From positions 868,001 to 932,000 of the forward strand of contig OY760650.2 in assembly GCA_963663845.2 (NCBI GenBank): a stretch of 64,000 bases of DNA. Direction: 5' to 3'. The notes under the pieces are model-generated. The model saw nothing but the letters and a program-made list of their open reading frames with translations. It did no database searches and was not told the origin of the DNA. This DNA comes from Versatilivorator sp963663845. GTDB taxonomy: Bacteria; Acidobacteriota; Terriglobia; Versatilivoradales; Versatilivoraceae. Shown piece by piece: positions 51,355 through 59,460 of this stretch. Each line of letters begins with the position of its first letter. The stretch's first letter is position 1. The translations under genes were made by a program, and so were the position numbers.

Positions 51355-52119
51355 TCAGCTTCCCGGTGTCACGGCAACCTGAGCTTCGATCCAGCCGTAG
51401 CCCCTGGCTTCCAGTTCGAGGGCAAGGTCCTTGTCCCCCGACTTGACGATTTCCCCGTCCGAAAGCACATGCACGCGATCGGGCACGATGTAGTTCAGCA
51501 ACCGCTGGTAGTGGGTGATGACCACGATGGCGCGGTCGGGCCGGCGCAAGACGTTGACGCCGTCGGCAACCGTCTTGAGAGCATCGATGTCGAGCCCCGA
51601 GTCGGTTTCGTCGAGAATGGCCAGGGTCGGATCCAGCACCGCCATCTGAAAAATCTCGTTTCGCTTCTTCTCGCCGCCCGAGAAACCCTCGTTGACGGAC
51701 CGGCTGATGAAGCTCTGATCCAGGTTCACCAGCTTGATTTTTTCCCGAACGACCTTCATGAACTCCATGGCGTCCAGCTCTTCCTCGCCCCGATGCTTGC
51801 GGATGGCGTTCATGGCGGCTTTGAGGAAATAGACGTTGCTCACTCCGGGTATCTCCACCGGGTATTGAAAGGCCATGAAGACGCCTTCACAGGCCCGCTC
51901 CTCGGGCTCCATGTCCAGCAGGTCGCCGCCCCGATAGAAGACCCTGCCCCGGGTCACTTCGAAATTCTCCCGGCCCGCCAGCACCTGGGCCAGGGTGCTC
52001 TTGCCCGACCCGTTGGGACCCATGATGGCGTGCACTTCTCCCGACGCCACTTCCAGGTTCACCCCTTTCAGAATCGGCTTCCCCTCCACTTCAACGTGCA
52101 AGTCTTCGATCTTCAGCAC
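51355..52119 (-). CDS. sufC: Fe-S assembly ATPase SufC
   Basis: The 254-residue ABC-type ATPase of the SufBCD complex has Walker A IMGPNGSGKSTLAQVLAGR, the signature GFSGGEKKRNEIFQ and Walker B LAILDETDSGLDIDAL. It starts with GTG at 52119, with AAGGGAA upstream, and matches the family from its second residue. It lies 56 bp after sufB. Confidence 0.96.
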   Translation of the reverse strand: MLKIEDLHVEVEGKPILKGVNLEVASGEVHAIMGPNGSGKSTLAQVLAGRENFEVTRGRVFYRGGDLLDMEPEERACEGVFMAFQYPVEIPGVSNVYFLKAAMNAIRKHRGEEELDAMEFMKVVREKIKLVNLDQSFISRSVNEGFSGGEKKRNEIFQMAVLDPTLAILDETDSGLDIDALKTVADGVNVLRRPDRAIVVITHYQRLLNYIVPDRVHVLSDGEIVKSGDKDLALELEARGYGWIEAQVAVTPGS

Positions 52120-52175
52120 CGCGTTCCCTTTCCTCGCTTACCCCTCTTCCGAACGGCCGCCGGCTCGGCAGCCGG

Positions 52176-53624
52176 CTACCCCACGCTGCCTTCCAGACTG
52201 ACGCCCAGCAACTTGCGGGCCTCGACCGCAAACTCCATGGGCAGCTCGCGAAACACCTCCTTGCAGAAGCCGTTCACGATCATGGAGACGGCATCTTCCG
52301 CCGCAATGCCCCGCTGCTTGCAATAGAAGATCTGGTCCTCCCCGATCTTCGAGGTCGAGGCCTCATGCTCCATCTGAGCCGTGCTGTTCTTGACCTCGAT
52401 GTAGGGAAAGGTGTGGGCGCCGCAGGCGTCCCCCATCAGCATCGAGTCGCACTGGGAATAGTTGCGGGCCCCGGAGGCGCCCTTGAGGATCTTCACCGCC
52501 CCCCGGTAGGTGTTCTGGCCATGGCCCGCCGATATCCCCTTTGAGACGATGGTGCTGCGGGTATCCCGGCCGATGTGGATCATCTTGGTTCCGGTGTCGG
52601 CCTGCTGGAAGTTGTTGGTGACCGCCACCGAGTAGAACTCGCCGATGGAGCGGTCCCCCTGCAGGAGACAGCTCGGATATTTCCAGGTGATGGACGAGCC
52701 CGTCTCCACCTGGGTCCAGGAGATCTTGGAGTCCACTCCCCGGCATTTGCCCCGCTTGGTGACGAAGTTGTAGATGCCTCCCTTGCCTTCCTTGTCCCCG
52801 GGATACCAGTTCTGCACGGTCGAGTACTTGATCTGGGCCCGGTCCAGGGCCACCAATTCGACCACCGCCGCGTGGAGCTGGTTTTCGTCCCTGCGGGGCG
52901 CCGTGCAGCCCTCCAGGTAGCTCACGGTGCTGTCGTCGTCGGCAATGATCAGGGTGCGTTCGAACTGCCCGGTGTCCTTGGCGTTGATGCGGAAGTAGGT
53001 GGAGAGCTCCATGGGGCAGCGAACCCCCTTGGGGATGTAGCAGAAGGACCCGTCGCTGAAGACCGCCGAGTTGAGGGTGGCGAAGAAGTTGTCGGTGTAG
53101 GGAACCACCGAGCCCAGGTACTGCTTCACCAGCTCCGGGTGGTTCTGGACGGCTTCCGAGAAGGAGCAGAAGATGATGCCCAACTCCGCCAGCTTCTCGC
53201 GAAAGGTGGTGGCCACCGAGACGCTGTCGAAGACCGCATCCACGGCCACGCCGCTCAGGCGCTCCTGCTCCTGCAGGGAAATCCCCAGCTTTTCATAGGT
53301 CTGCAGTAGCTCGGGATCGACCTCGTCCAGGCTCTTGGGGCCGTCCTTGCCGCTCTTGGGGGCGGCGTAGTAGATGATGTCCTGGTAGTCGATCGGCGGG
53401 TAGTGGACGTTGTGCCAGGCCGGCTCCTTCATGCTCAGCCAGTGCCTGTAGGCGCGCAGACGCCACTCCAGCAGGAAGTCCGGCTCTTTCTTTCTGGCCG
53501 AGATGGTGCGAATGACCTCTTCGTTCAACCCGCGCGGGATGGCATCCGCCTCGATGTCGGTGACGAACCCGTACTTGTATTCCTGGTTGGCCAGTTCCTG
53601 AATGGTTTCGTTGGCTGAAGGCAT
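52176..53624 (-). CDS. sufB: Fe-S assembly complex protein SufB
   Basis: SufB is the main cluster-building scaffold with SufC and SufD. The 482-residue protein has the usual order: YKYGFVTDIEADAIPRGLNE, FCYIPKGVRCPMELSTYFRI, YLEGCTAPRRDENQLHAAVV, RGKCRGVDSKISWTQVETGS and EHEASTSKIGEDQIFYCKQRG. It is the first structural gene after the regulator, 68 bp downstream. Confidence 0.97.
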   Translation of the reverse strand: MPSANETIQELANQEYKYGFVTDIEADAIPRGLNEEVIRTISARKKEPDFLLEWRLRAYRHWLSMKEPAWHNVHYPPIDYQDIIYYAAPKSGKDGPKSLDEVDPELLQTYEKLGISLQEQERLSGVAVDAVFDSVSVATTFREKLAELGIIFCSFSEAVQNHPELVKQYLGSVVPYTDNFFATLNSAVFSDGSFCYIPKGVRCPMELSTYFRINAKDTGQFERTLIIADDDSTVSYLEGCTAPRRDENQLHAAVVELVALDRAQIKYSTVQNWYPGDKEGKGGIYNFVTKRGKCRGVDSKISWTQVETGSSITWKYPSCLLQGDRSIGEFYSVAVTNNFQQADTGTKMIHIGRDTRSTIVSKGISAGHGQNTYRGAVKILKGASGARNYSQCDSMLMGDACGAHTFPYIEVKNSTAQMEHEASTSKIGEDQIFYCKQRGIAAEDAVSMIVNGFCKEVFRELPMEFAVEARKLLGVSLEGSVG

Positions 53625-53692
53625 GTTGACTCCTTGGGCGTCGTGGGCGCTCGCCGGCAGACCGGAAGACGGAAGGTCGACAGGGGCGGCGC

Positions 53693-54205
53693 TCAGACGC
53701 CTGGATCTCCCGGCAACTGCACCAGTTGCAAGGGGTTGTCTTCCCGCTCCGCTCGGTTGCGAGCCGGATCCCTTTCCCTGTTCGAGCTCGGCGACCCCAG
53801 GCCGTGGAGGCTCATTTGGGCCACCGTCACCCGTCTCAGCATCAGCACCACGCTGTCACTGAGCAACTGGAGCGGACTCTTGATGGTGCATTTCTCGAAC
53901 TGCAGGCAGTAGCCCGACTCCGAAACGCAACTCGTCATGGAGAAGGGCCCTTCGATCGATTCGATGACTTCGGCTGCATTGATCAGGTGGGCAGGCCGGC
54001 CCAGGGCGTAACCCCCGCGGGTCCCCTGGTGCGACACCACGATCCCGCTCTGCGCCATCCTCTGCAGCACCTTGGCCATCAGGTGCGGCGGGATGTTGTA
54101 GGACCGGGCGATTTCGCGCGCACTCCAGGCAACCCGTCCCGAACCCTGGGTCAGGTGGATGAGGGCCATCAGGGCGTAGTCTGTTTTTTTTGAGAGCCTT
54201 AGCAT
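53693..54205 (-). CDS. Rrf2-family iron-sulfur regulator of the suf operon
   Basis: The 170-residue protein, read from the ATG at 54205, is an Rrf2 winged-helix regulator: MLRLSKKTDYALMALIHLT, YNIPPHLMAKVLQRMAQSGI (recognition region) and GTRGGYALGRPAHLI. Three Cys in TSCVSESGYCLQFEKC, spaced x6 and x5, match the cluster-binding site of IscR/SufR-type proteins. It leads the suf genes and has an operator-like palindrome over its own leader, so it probably represses itself and suf according to cluster supply. The C-terminal 40 residues look disordered. Confidence 0.92.
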   Translation of the reverse strand: MLRLSKKTDYALMALIHLTQGSGRVAWSAREIARSYNIPPHLMAKVLQRMAQSGIVVSHQGTRGGYALGRPAHLINAAEVIESIEGPFSMTSCVSESGYCLQFEKCTIKSPLQLLSDSVVLMLRRVTVAQMSLHGLGSPSSNRERDPARNRAEREDNPLQLVQLPGDPGV

Positions 54206-54218
54206 GGACCCCCTAAAT

Positions 54219-54235
54219 CGGACCAATTTGGTCCG
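54219..54235. promoter_or_regulatory. Operator-like palindrome before the Rrf2 regulator
   Basis: The sequence cggacca-att-tggtccg is a perfect inverted repeat 14-30 bases upstream of the regulator's ATG and just after the predicted transcription start. This is the size and place of an Rrf2-family binding site. Confidence 0.72.
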
Positions 54236-54248
54236 GTTTGGAGTTGGC

Positions 54249-54277
54249 ATTATGCGGACTCCACCAGTGGAAGTCAA
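54249..54277 (-). promoter_or_regulatory. Sigma-70-type promoter of the suf operon
   Basis: On the minus strand TTGACT and CATAAT are separated by exactly 17 bases. Transcription would start about 7 bases further on, immediately before the palindrome at 54219-54235, giving a leader of about 37 bases. Confidence 0.72.
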
Positions 54278-54311
54278 CACTTATCGGTTGAGGGGTAATT
54301 CAAGAAGGGAA

Positions 54312-54350
54312 ACGACGAACCACGAATGGACACGAATGAACACCAATCAA
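54312..54350 (+). repeat. Period-10 array, type A
   Basis: Three clean decamers in a row: aaccacgaat ggacacgaat gaacaccaat. It is the best example of the type. Confidence 0.82.
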
Positions 54351-54427
54351 CTAAATTGATGCGTTGTCTTTGGGGGGAGGTAACAACCGAGTCACGTACA
54401 GAGTCACGTATTGGTAGATGGTTTCTC

Positions 54428-54575
54428 ACCATGGATGCACAGGATCTTTATCAGGAAACGGCTGGCTTCCAATGCCGGGAATCCGCAAACCCGCATCGGA
54501 TCATCGCCGGAGCTGGCTTCTGGTGCAGGAAGCCCTCGTCCTGTTAATCCTGTGCATCCTGTGCATCCATGTTCA
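54428..54575 (+). mobile_element. Compound inverted-repeat element, copy 4 (part 1 only)
   Basis: The left end catggatgcacaggat pairs with the right end at 54547-54572. The inner sequence atccgcaaacccgcatcgga and gtgcaggaagccctc matches copies 1 and 2. Part 2 is decayed or absent. Confidence 0.75.
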
Positions 54576-54895
54576 ATAGAAAAAAACCGTGCTAACGGAA
54601 CAGGGTCCTTGTTCCGGATAGGCCATTACCATCCGTTGCTACACTTTCGATTCATCTGGGCCTGTCGTGGGACCCGACTGGACAGGTTCTCGGGTATCGG
54701 CTCGCTCGACTGTGGGCAATGGGGCACGTAACCGGTCGGAGTGTTGCATCCCGGGCACAGGTTTCGGCCAGGGCGCAATCCGGAAACCAATTTGCAAGTC
54801 ATGGAAAAACAAAGCCTTAACAGCAGATCCTCGCTCTTTGGCAAGAGACGTGCAGCTATTGTGGGACGTACCTGTCCGGTCAGAAAGCCCACCCC

Positions 54896-55816
54896 ATGGA
54901 ATCCCAACACACGCTGGCTGCCCCGATCGAGTTTTCCGGGCTGGGCTTGCACACGGGCGAGTCGGTGCAGGTGAGAGTGGCGCCGGCTCCTCCCGACACC
55001 GGATTGGTGTTTCGCCGAGTGGACCTGGACGACTTCGAGATCGAGGCGGTGGTTCAAAACGTGGCCCGGGTGGCCTACGCCACCACCCTGATGAAGCAGG
55101 GAGTCCTGATTTCCACCGTGGAGCACTTGCTCTCGTCGCTCTACATCTTCGGCGTGGACAACGCCCTGATAGAAATCGACAACCTGGAAGTTCCCATCCT
55201 GGATGGGAGCGCCCTGGAGTTTGTGGAGAAGATCACCCGGACCGGGCTGGAGCAGCAGCCGGCGCGGCGGCGCTATCTGCGAGTGGAAAAATCGCTGGAG
55301 ATCCGGGACCGCGACCGCATCATCGCCGTTCACCCGGCCGATCGCTTTCAGATCAGCTATTCGATCGACTTCGACCATCCCATGATCGGTCGCCAGAGCT
55401 TCGATTTCGAGGCCTCGCCGGAGGTCTTCTCCCAGGAGGTGGCGCCGGCGCGCACCTTCGGATTCTACCGGGAAGTGGAGCAGTTGAAGGAAATGGGCCT
55501 GGTTCGGGGAGGCTCGCTGGACAACGCCATCGTCCTGACCGACCGGGGAATCCTGAACGACATTTTGAGGTTCGAGGATGAATTCGTCCGCCACAAGGTG
55601 CTGGACGGCATTGGCGACCTGGCCTTGATCGGCAAGCCGCTGCTGGCTCGGGTGGTGGCCCACAAAGCGGGGCACGCGCTGCACACTCACCTGGTGACCC
55701 GCATCCTGAGCGACCCCTCCTGCTACAGCGAAACGACCAACCCGCCGCTGCACAGTTCCGGAAGCGATGTTGACCTGCCTCTGGACAATCAGTGCGTCTC
55801 GGCGCCCGGTTCCTGA
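54896..55816 (+). CDS. lpxC: UDP-3-O-acyl-N-acetylglucosamine deacetylase
   Basis: LpxC is the committed zinc enzyme of lipid A synthesis. The 306-residue protein has the start TLAAPIEFSGLGLHTGESV, the zinc His in ISTVEHLLSSLYIFGVDN, PARTFGFYREVEQL, the His and Asp ligands in RHKVLDGIGDLALIG and the active-site AHKAGHALHTHL. The length is normal. It shows that the organism makes lipopolysaccharide. Confidence 0.96.
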   Translation: MESQHTLAAPIEFSGLGLHTGESVQVRVAPAPPDTGLVFRRVDLDDFEIEAVVQNVARVAYATTLMKQGVLISTVEHLLSSLYIFGVDNALIEIDNLEVPILDGSALEFVEKITRTGLEQQPARRRYLRVEKSLEIRDRDRIIAVHPADRFQISYSIDFDHPMIGRQSFDFEASPEVFSQEVAPARTFGFYREVEQLKEMGLVRGGSLDNAIVLTDRGILNDILRFEDEFVRHKVLDGIGDLALIGKPLLARVVAHKAGHALHTHLVTRILSDPSCYSETTNPPLHSSGSDVDLPLDNQCVSAPGS

Positions 55817-55861
55817 AACCCGGTTCCGGTCCGGGACTATCCCACGCTGCCATCCCCCAAT

Positions 55862-55935
55862 GTAGGGGCAACCCTTGTGGTTGCCCGTAGGTACCCGGCG
55901 ACCTTGCATTGGGCGCCCACAAGGGGCGCCCCTAC
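55862..55935. mobile_element. Short inverted-repeat element (gtaggggc...gcccctac)
   Basis: The 74-bp unit has ends gtaggggc and gcccctac. Longer imperfect pairing runs inward (aacccttgtggttgccc against gggcgcccacaagg). It could fold into a long hairpin between lpxC and serS. Similar short elements occur in many environmental bacterial genomes, from memory. Confidence 0.7.
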
Positions 55936-56026
55936 CATCCCAAAGGGAATGTGGGCGACATTCGTTTGTTCTGACCTGCCTGTCGCCCGAATCTTGGCAG
56001 CGTGGAATTACCCTGAGGCCCGGTTC

Positions 56027-56056
56027 TTGCCTGCCTCTCGGCGCGTTCGCTATACT
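56027..56056 (+). promoter_or_regulatory. Promoter of serS
   Basis: TTGCCT at 56027-56032 and TATACT at 56051-56056 are 18 bases apart. The start of transcription would fall at about 56063, three bases before the serS ATG, so the message would be almost leaderless. Confidence 0.6.
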
Positions 56057-56065
56057 AAAGCCTCT

Positions 56066-57358
56066 ATGCTGGATCCGGTCTACATCCGAAAAAACCCCGA
56101 GTTGGTGCGTCGAAAGCTGGTCCAGCGCCACGCCCCGACGCCGCTGGAGGAGGTGGAGGACCTCGATCGGCAACGACGGCGGTTGCTGCAGGAGACCGAG
56201 CATCTCAAGCATCGACGCAACCGCAACAGCCAGGCCATTCCCGCGTTGAAGAAGGCGGGACAGGATGCCTCGGGCACGATTGCGGAGATGAAGGAGCTGT
56301 CGCTTCGGATCAAGCAGTTGGACGACAAGCTGCGGTCCTGCGAGGAACATCTCAAGAGCCTGCAACTGGCCCTGCCCAACCTCCCCGACGACAGCGTCCC
56401 GGTGGGCGCCGACGCCTCCGGGAACGTCGAAATCCGGACCCACGGCCAAAAGCCCGACTTCGGCTTTGAGCCCCGCGCCCACTGGGACCTGGGAACCGGC
56501 CTGGGCATTCTGGACCTGGAACGGGCCGCCAAGATCGCCGGGGCCCGCTTCAGCCTCTACACGGGAGCGGGGGCCCGCCTGGAAAGGGCCTTGATCAACT
56601 TCATGCTGGAGGTGCACACCCGGGAACACGGCTACCTGGAGGTGCTGCCCCCCTTCATGGTCAATTCGACCAGCATGACCGGGACGGGTCAGCTCCCCAA
56701 GTTCTCCGGCAATCTGTTCAAGCTGGAAGAAACGGACTACTGGCTGGTTCCCACGGCCGAGGTCCCGGTCACCAACATCTATGCCGGAGAAACGCTGCAG
56801 GCGGACCAACTGCCGATTCGGCTGACGGCCTATACTCCCTGCTTCCGCAGCGAGGCCGGCGCCCACGGCAAGGATACTCGGGGACTCATCCGCCTGCACC
56901 AGTTCAACAAGGTGGAGCTGGTCAACTTCACCCGGCCCGAGGACTCCTACGCCGAGCTGGAAAGCCTGACTCGGAGCGCCGAAGAAATCCTCCGCCGCCT
57001 CCAGATCCACTACCGCGTGGTCACCCTCTGCACCGGCGATCTGGGGTTTTCGGCGGCCAAGACCTACGACCTGGAGGTCTGGCTTCCGGGCCAGCAGGCC
57101 TACCGGGAAATTTCTTCCTGCAGCAATTTCGTGGACTTTCAGGCCCGCCGGGCCAACATCCGTTTCCGGCGGGAACGAGGGGCCAAACCGGAATTCGTTC
57201 ACACGCTCAACGGATCGGGTCTGGCCGTGGGACGCACCTGGGTGGCCCTGGTCGAAAACCACCAGCAGCCGGACGGCAGCGTGGCGATACCCCCCGCCCT
57301 CAGGCCCTACCTGAACGGATTGGAAAGGATCGTCCCGGAACAGCCCGGTCTGGGCTGA
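56066..57358 (+). CDS. serS: Seryl-tRNA synthetase
   Basis: The 430-residue class II synthetase starts MLDPVYIRKNPELVRRKL, then has the long antiparallel coiled-coil arm (about 25-105) that holds tRNA-Ser, and the catalytic core: VPTAEVPVTNIYAGE, PCFRSEAGAHGKDTRGLIRL (motif 2), EVWLPGQQAYREISSCSNF and NGSGLAVGRTWVALVENHQQ (motif 3). The ATG at 56066 matches the family start. No ribosome-binding site is visible upstream. Confidence 0.96.
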   Translation: MLDPVYIRKNPELVRRKLVQRHAPTPLEEVEDLDRQRRRLLQETEHLKHRRNRNSQAIPALKKAGQDASGTIAEMKELSLRIKQLDDKLRSCEEHLKSLQLALPNLPDDSVPVGADASGNVEIRTHGQKPDFGFEPRAHWDLGTGLGILDLERAAKIAGARFSLYTGAGARLERALINFMLEVHTREHGYLEVLPPFMVNSTSMTGTGQLPKFSGNLFKLEETDYWLVPTAEVPVTNIYAGETLQADQLPIRLTAYTPCFRSEAGAHGKDTRGLIRLHQFNKVELVNFTRPEDSYAELESLTRSAEEILRRLQIHYRVVTLCTGDLGFSAAKTYDLEVWLPGQQAYREISSCSNFVDFQARRANIRFRRERGAKPEFVHTLNGSGLAVGRTWVALVENHQQPDGSVAIPPALRPYLNGLERIVPEQPGLG

Positions 57359-57380
57359 GTCGCACGGACCGCCCGCGAGC

Positions 57381-57893
57381 TCACTCCACCAGCACCAGCG
57401 CTTCCCCCGCGTTGACCGCCTGGCCCACCTTCACCCGAACGGCCCCAATCCGGCCCGATTTGGGAGAGGTCAGCTCGTTCTGCATTTTCATGGCCTCCAC
57501 CACAACCAGACCCTGCCCTTGGCCAACGTCTTCTCCCTCGGCCGCCAGGACCCTGACCACTTTCCCGGGCATGGGGGCCGACACGGCCACGGGTCCGTCG
57601 GATTGGGTCCTCCCGGAGGTCGCCGGGCCGTCCCGGCGCGGGTCCACCAGACCCACCTGGAAACTCTCTCCATCCACCACAACCTGAAATCCGCCGGCAT
57701 TCGGACTCACGCTGACGTCGTGGGAGCGGCCCTCCAGAATCAGGGAAAAAGCATCTTCCGACAACTGGGATACGTCGACTTCAAGTGTTTTCTCCCCCAA
57801 CTCCACAGAGGCGCGATTCCCGGAACGCTCCAGGCGCAACTTTCGGCGCCGCCCCTCCAGCACCAGCTCGCAAGTGGCTACGACCCGCTCCAT
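57381..57893 (-). CDS. Biotin carboxyl carrier protein of acyl-CoA carboxylase
   Basis: The 170-residue protein carries the biotin that shuttles carboxyl groups. The C-terminal biotinyl domain has VSAPMPGKVVRVLAAEGEDV and the biotin Lys in VVVEAMKMQNEL, followed by a mirrored hammerhead half. The first 90 residues are a beta-rich domain without clear match. The start is the ATG at 57893. It lies 31 bp after the biotin carboxylase gene; in many propionyl-CoA carboxylases the two are one chain. Confidence 0.92.
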   Translation of the reverse strand: MERVVATCELVLEGRRRKLRLERSGNRASVELGEKTLEVDVSQLSEDAFSLILEGRSHDVSVSPNAGGFQVVVDGESFQVGLVDPRRDGPATSGRTQSDGPVAVSAPMPGKVVRVLAAEGEDVGQGQGLVVVEAMKMQNELTSPKSGRIGAVRVKVGQAVNAGEALVLVE

Positions 57894-57924
57894 CGGGCGC
57901 CTCCCTCCGCTTCTGCTCGGAAGC

Positions 57925-59421
57925 CTATCTCCGAAGCCCGTTCCAGCGTCCCCACAGCTTCCACGGGCTTTCCCGCGGGTCCGCGCGGCCGCTGCCCGAA
58001 GCTCGACCACGACCGGCATGGAGGGCGGCGCCAATGGCCGCCGCTTCCTGCAACTCTTCCCGGCCGGGCAGGGACCGTTCGGGGCGATAGAACTTTTCGA
58101 TAAAGTCGGTGCTCAGCTCCGCCGACAGGAATTTCGGATGGGCCAGGAGGGTCCGGAAGAAGGGAATGGTCGTCTTGATTCCCGAGATCCGGTACTCGCT
58201 CAGGGACCGATCCATGCGGCTGATGGCCTCGGAGCGGGTTTCCGCCCAGGTCACCAGCTTGGACAGCATCGGATCGTAGTAGACGGGGACTTCCCAACCC
58301 TGATAGATGCCGCTGTCTTCGCGGACGCCGGGCCCGGAGGGCTGGCGCAGGCTCCGGATCAGGCCCGGCGAGGGCAGGAAGCCCGTCTCGGGATCCTCGG
58401 CGTAGATGCGGCATTCCAGCGCGGCGCCGCGCCAGGACACCTCCTCCTGTCTCAGCCCCAGGGGTTGGCCGCCGGCGATCTGAATCTGTTTCCTGACCAG
58501 GTCCAGCCCGGTGACCATCTCGGTGACGGGGTGCTCGACCTGGAGCCGGGTGTTCATCTCCAGGAAATAGAAATTCCGGTGCGCATCCACCAGGAACTCG
58601 ACGGTCCCGGCATTGCGGTAGCCGCAGGCTTGGGCCATGCGGACGGCGGCCTGTCCCATTCTGGACCGCAAGGCCTCGGTCATCATCGGCGAAGGGCATT
58701 CCTCGATGACCTTCTGATGGCGCCTCTGGATGGAGCACTCCCGCTCTCCCAGGTGAATGGTCTCGCCGCGGCTGTCGGCCAGGACCTGAAACTCGATATG
58801 GCGGGGGCTTTGGAGGTATTTCTCCAGGTAGACCGCCGCATCCCCGAAAGCGCTCCGGGCTTCCGAGCTGGCGTCCCGCAGGGCCGAGGCCAGGCGGCTG
58901 GGGGAGGTCACCAGCCTCATCCCCTTTCCCCCTCCACCGGCCGCCGCCTTCACCAGGACCGGGTACCCGATGTCCCGGGCCGCCCGTTCCGCTTCCCTGC
59001 TGTCTCCAAGCTGCGGTCCGGTGCCCGGCGCCACCGGCACCCCCGCCTGCGCAGCCAACCTGCGGGCAGCCGTCTTTTCCCCCATCAACTCCATGGCTCT
59101 CGGCGGAGGACCGATGAAGCAGATCCCGCGGTCCTGACAGCGGCGGGCGAACTCGGCGTTTTCGGACAGAAACCCGTACCCGGGGTGGATGGCCTCGGCG
59201 CCGCTGGCCTCGGCCGCCTGCAGGATCCTGTCCATGTTCAGATAGCTCTCCGCCGAAGGAGAAGCACCCAGGCCGCGGGCCTCGTCGGCCAGACGCACGT
59301 GCAGGGCGGCACGGTCGCAATCGGAGTAGACCGCCACGGTTCGGATCTTCATCTCGCGGGCGGTACGCAGGACGCGGACCGCGATCTCACCCCGATTGGC
59401 GATCAGAATCTTCGAGAACAT
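57925..59421 (-). CDS. Biotin carboxylase subunit of acyl-CoA (propionyl-CoA) carboxylase
   Basis: The 498-residue ATP-grasp enzyme carboxylates biotin. MFSKILIANRGEIAVRVLRT, HPGYGFLSENAEFAR, LVKAAAGGGGKGMRLV, ECSIQRRHQKVIEE, FLEMNTRLQVEHPVTEMVTG and RIYAEDPETGFLPSPG are all normal. It extends some 45 residues beyond the usual AccC length with a low-complexity tail. The run with the carboxyltransferase gene and a separate carrier suggests propionyl- or broader acyl-CoA use. Confidence 0.94.
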   Translation of the reverse strand: MFSKILIANRGEIAVRVLRTAREMKIRTVAVYSDCDRAALHVRLADEARGLGASPSAESYLNMDRILQAAEASGAEAIHPGYGFLSENAEFARRCQDRGICFIGPPPRAMELMGEKTAARRLAAQAGVPVAPGTGPQLGDSREAERAARDIGYPVLVKAAAGGGGKGMRLVTSPSRLASALRDASSEARSAFGDAAVYLEKYLQSPRHIEFQVLADSRGETIHLGERECSIQRRHQKVIEECPSPMMTEALRSRMGQAAVRMAQACGYRNAGTVEFLVDAHRNFYFLEMNTRLQVEHPVTEMVTGLDLVRKQIQIAGGQPLGLRQEEVSWRGAALECRIYAEDPETGFLPSPGLIRSLRQPSGPGVREDSGIYQGWEVPVYYDPMLSKLVTWAETRSEAISRMDRSLSEYRISGIKTTIPFFRTLLAHPKFLSAELSTDFIEKFYRPERSLPGREELQEAAAIGAALHAGRGRASGSGRADPRESPWKLWGRWNGLRR

Positions 59422-59460
59422 GGTTGCAGACGGCCCGGCGGTTCCTGGGAGCCCGGCCGC

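Larger units (their letters stand above)
54278..54895. other. Repeat-rich intergenic region before lpxC, no gene
   Basis: Beyond the suf promoter this 618-bp region holds a period-10 array (54312) and a compound inverted-repeat element (54428-54575). The final 200 bp before lpxC hold no repeat or gene that I can support; I cannot place the lpxC promoter. Confidence 0.7.

Noticed and set aside
54326..54547. Short plus-strand frame beginning MDTNEHQ
   Set aside because: It is a translated period-10 repeat and the following inverted-repeat element, with no conserved protein.
54626..57262. An 878-codon minus-strand frame opposite lpxC and serS
   Set aside because: It spans two well-supported genes and an intergenic element in antisense, which is explained by GC-rich codon bias.
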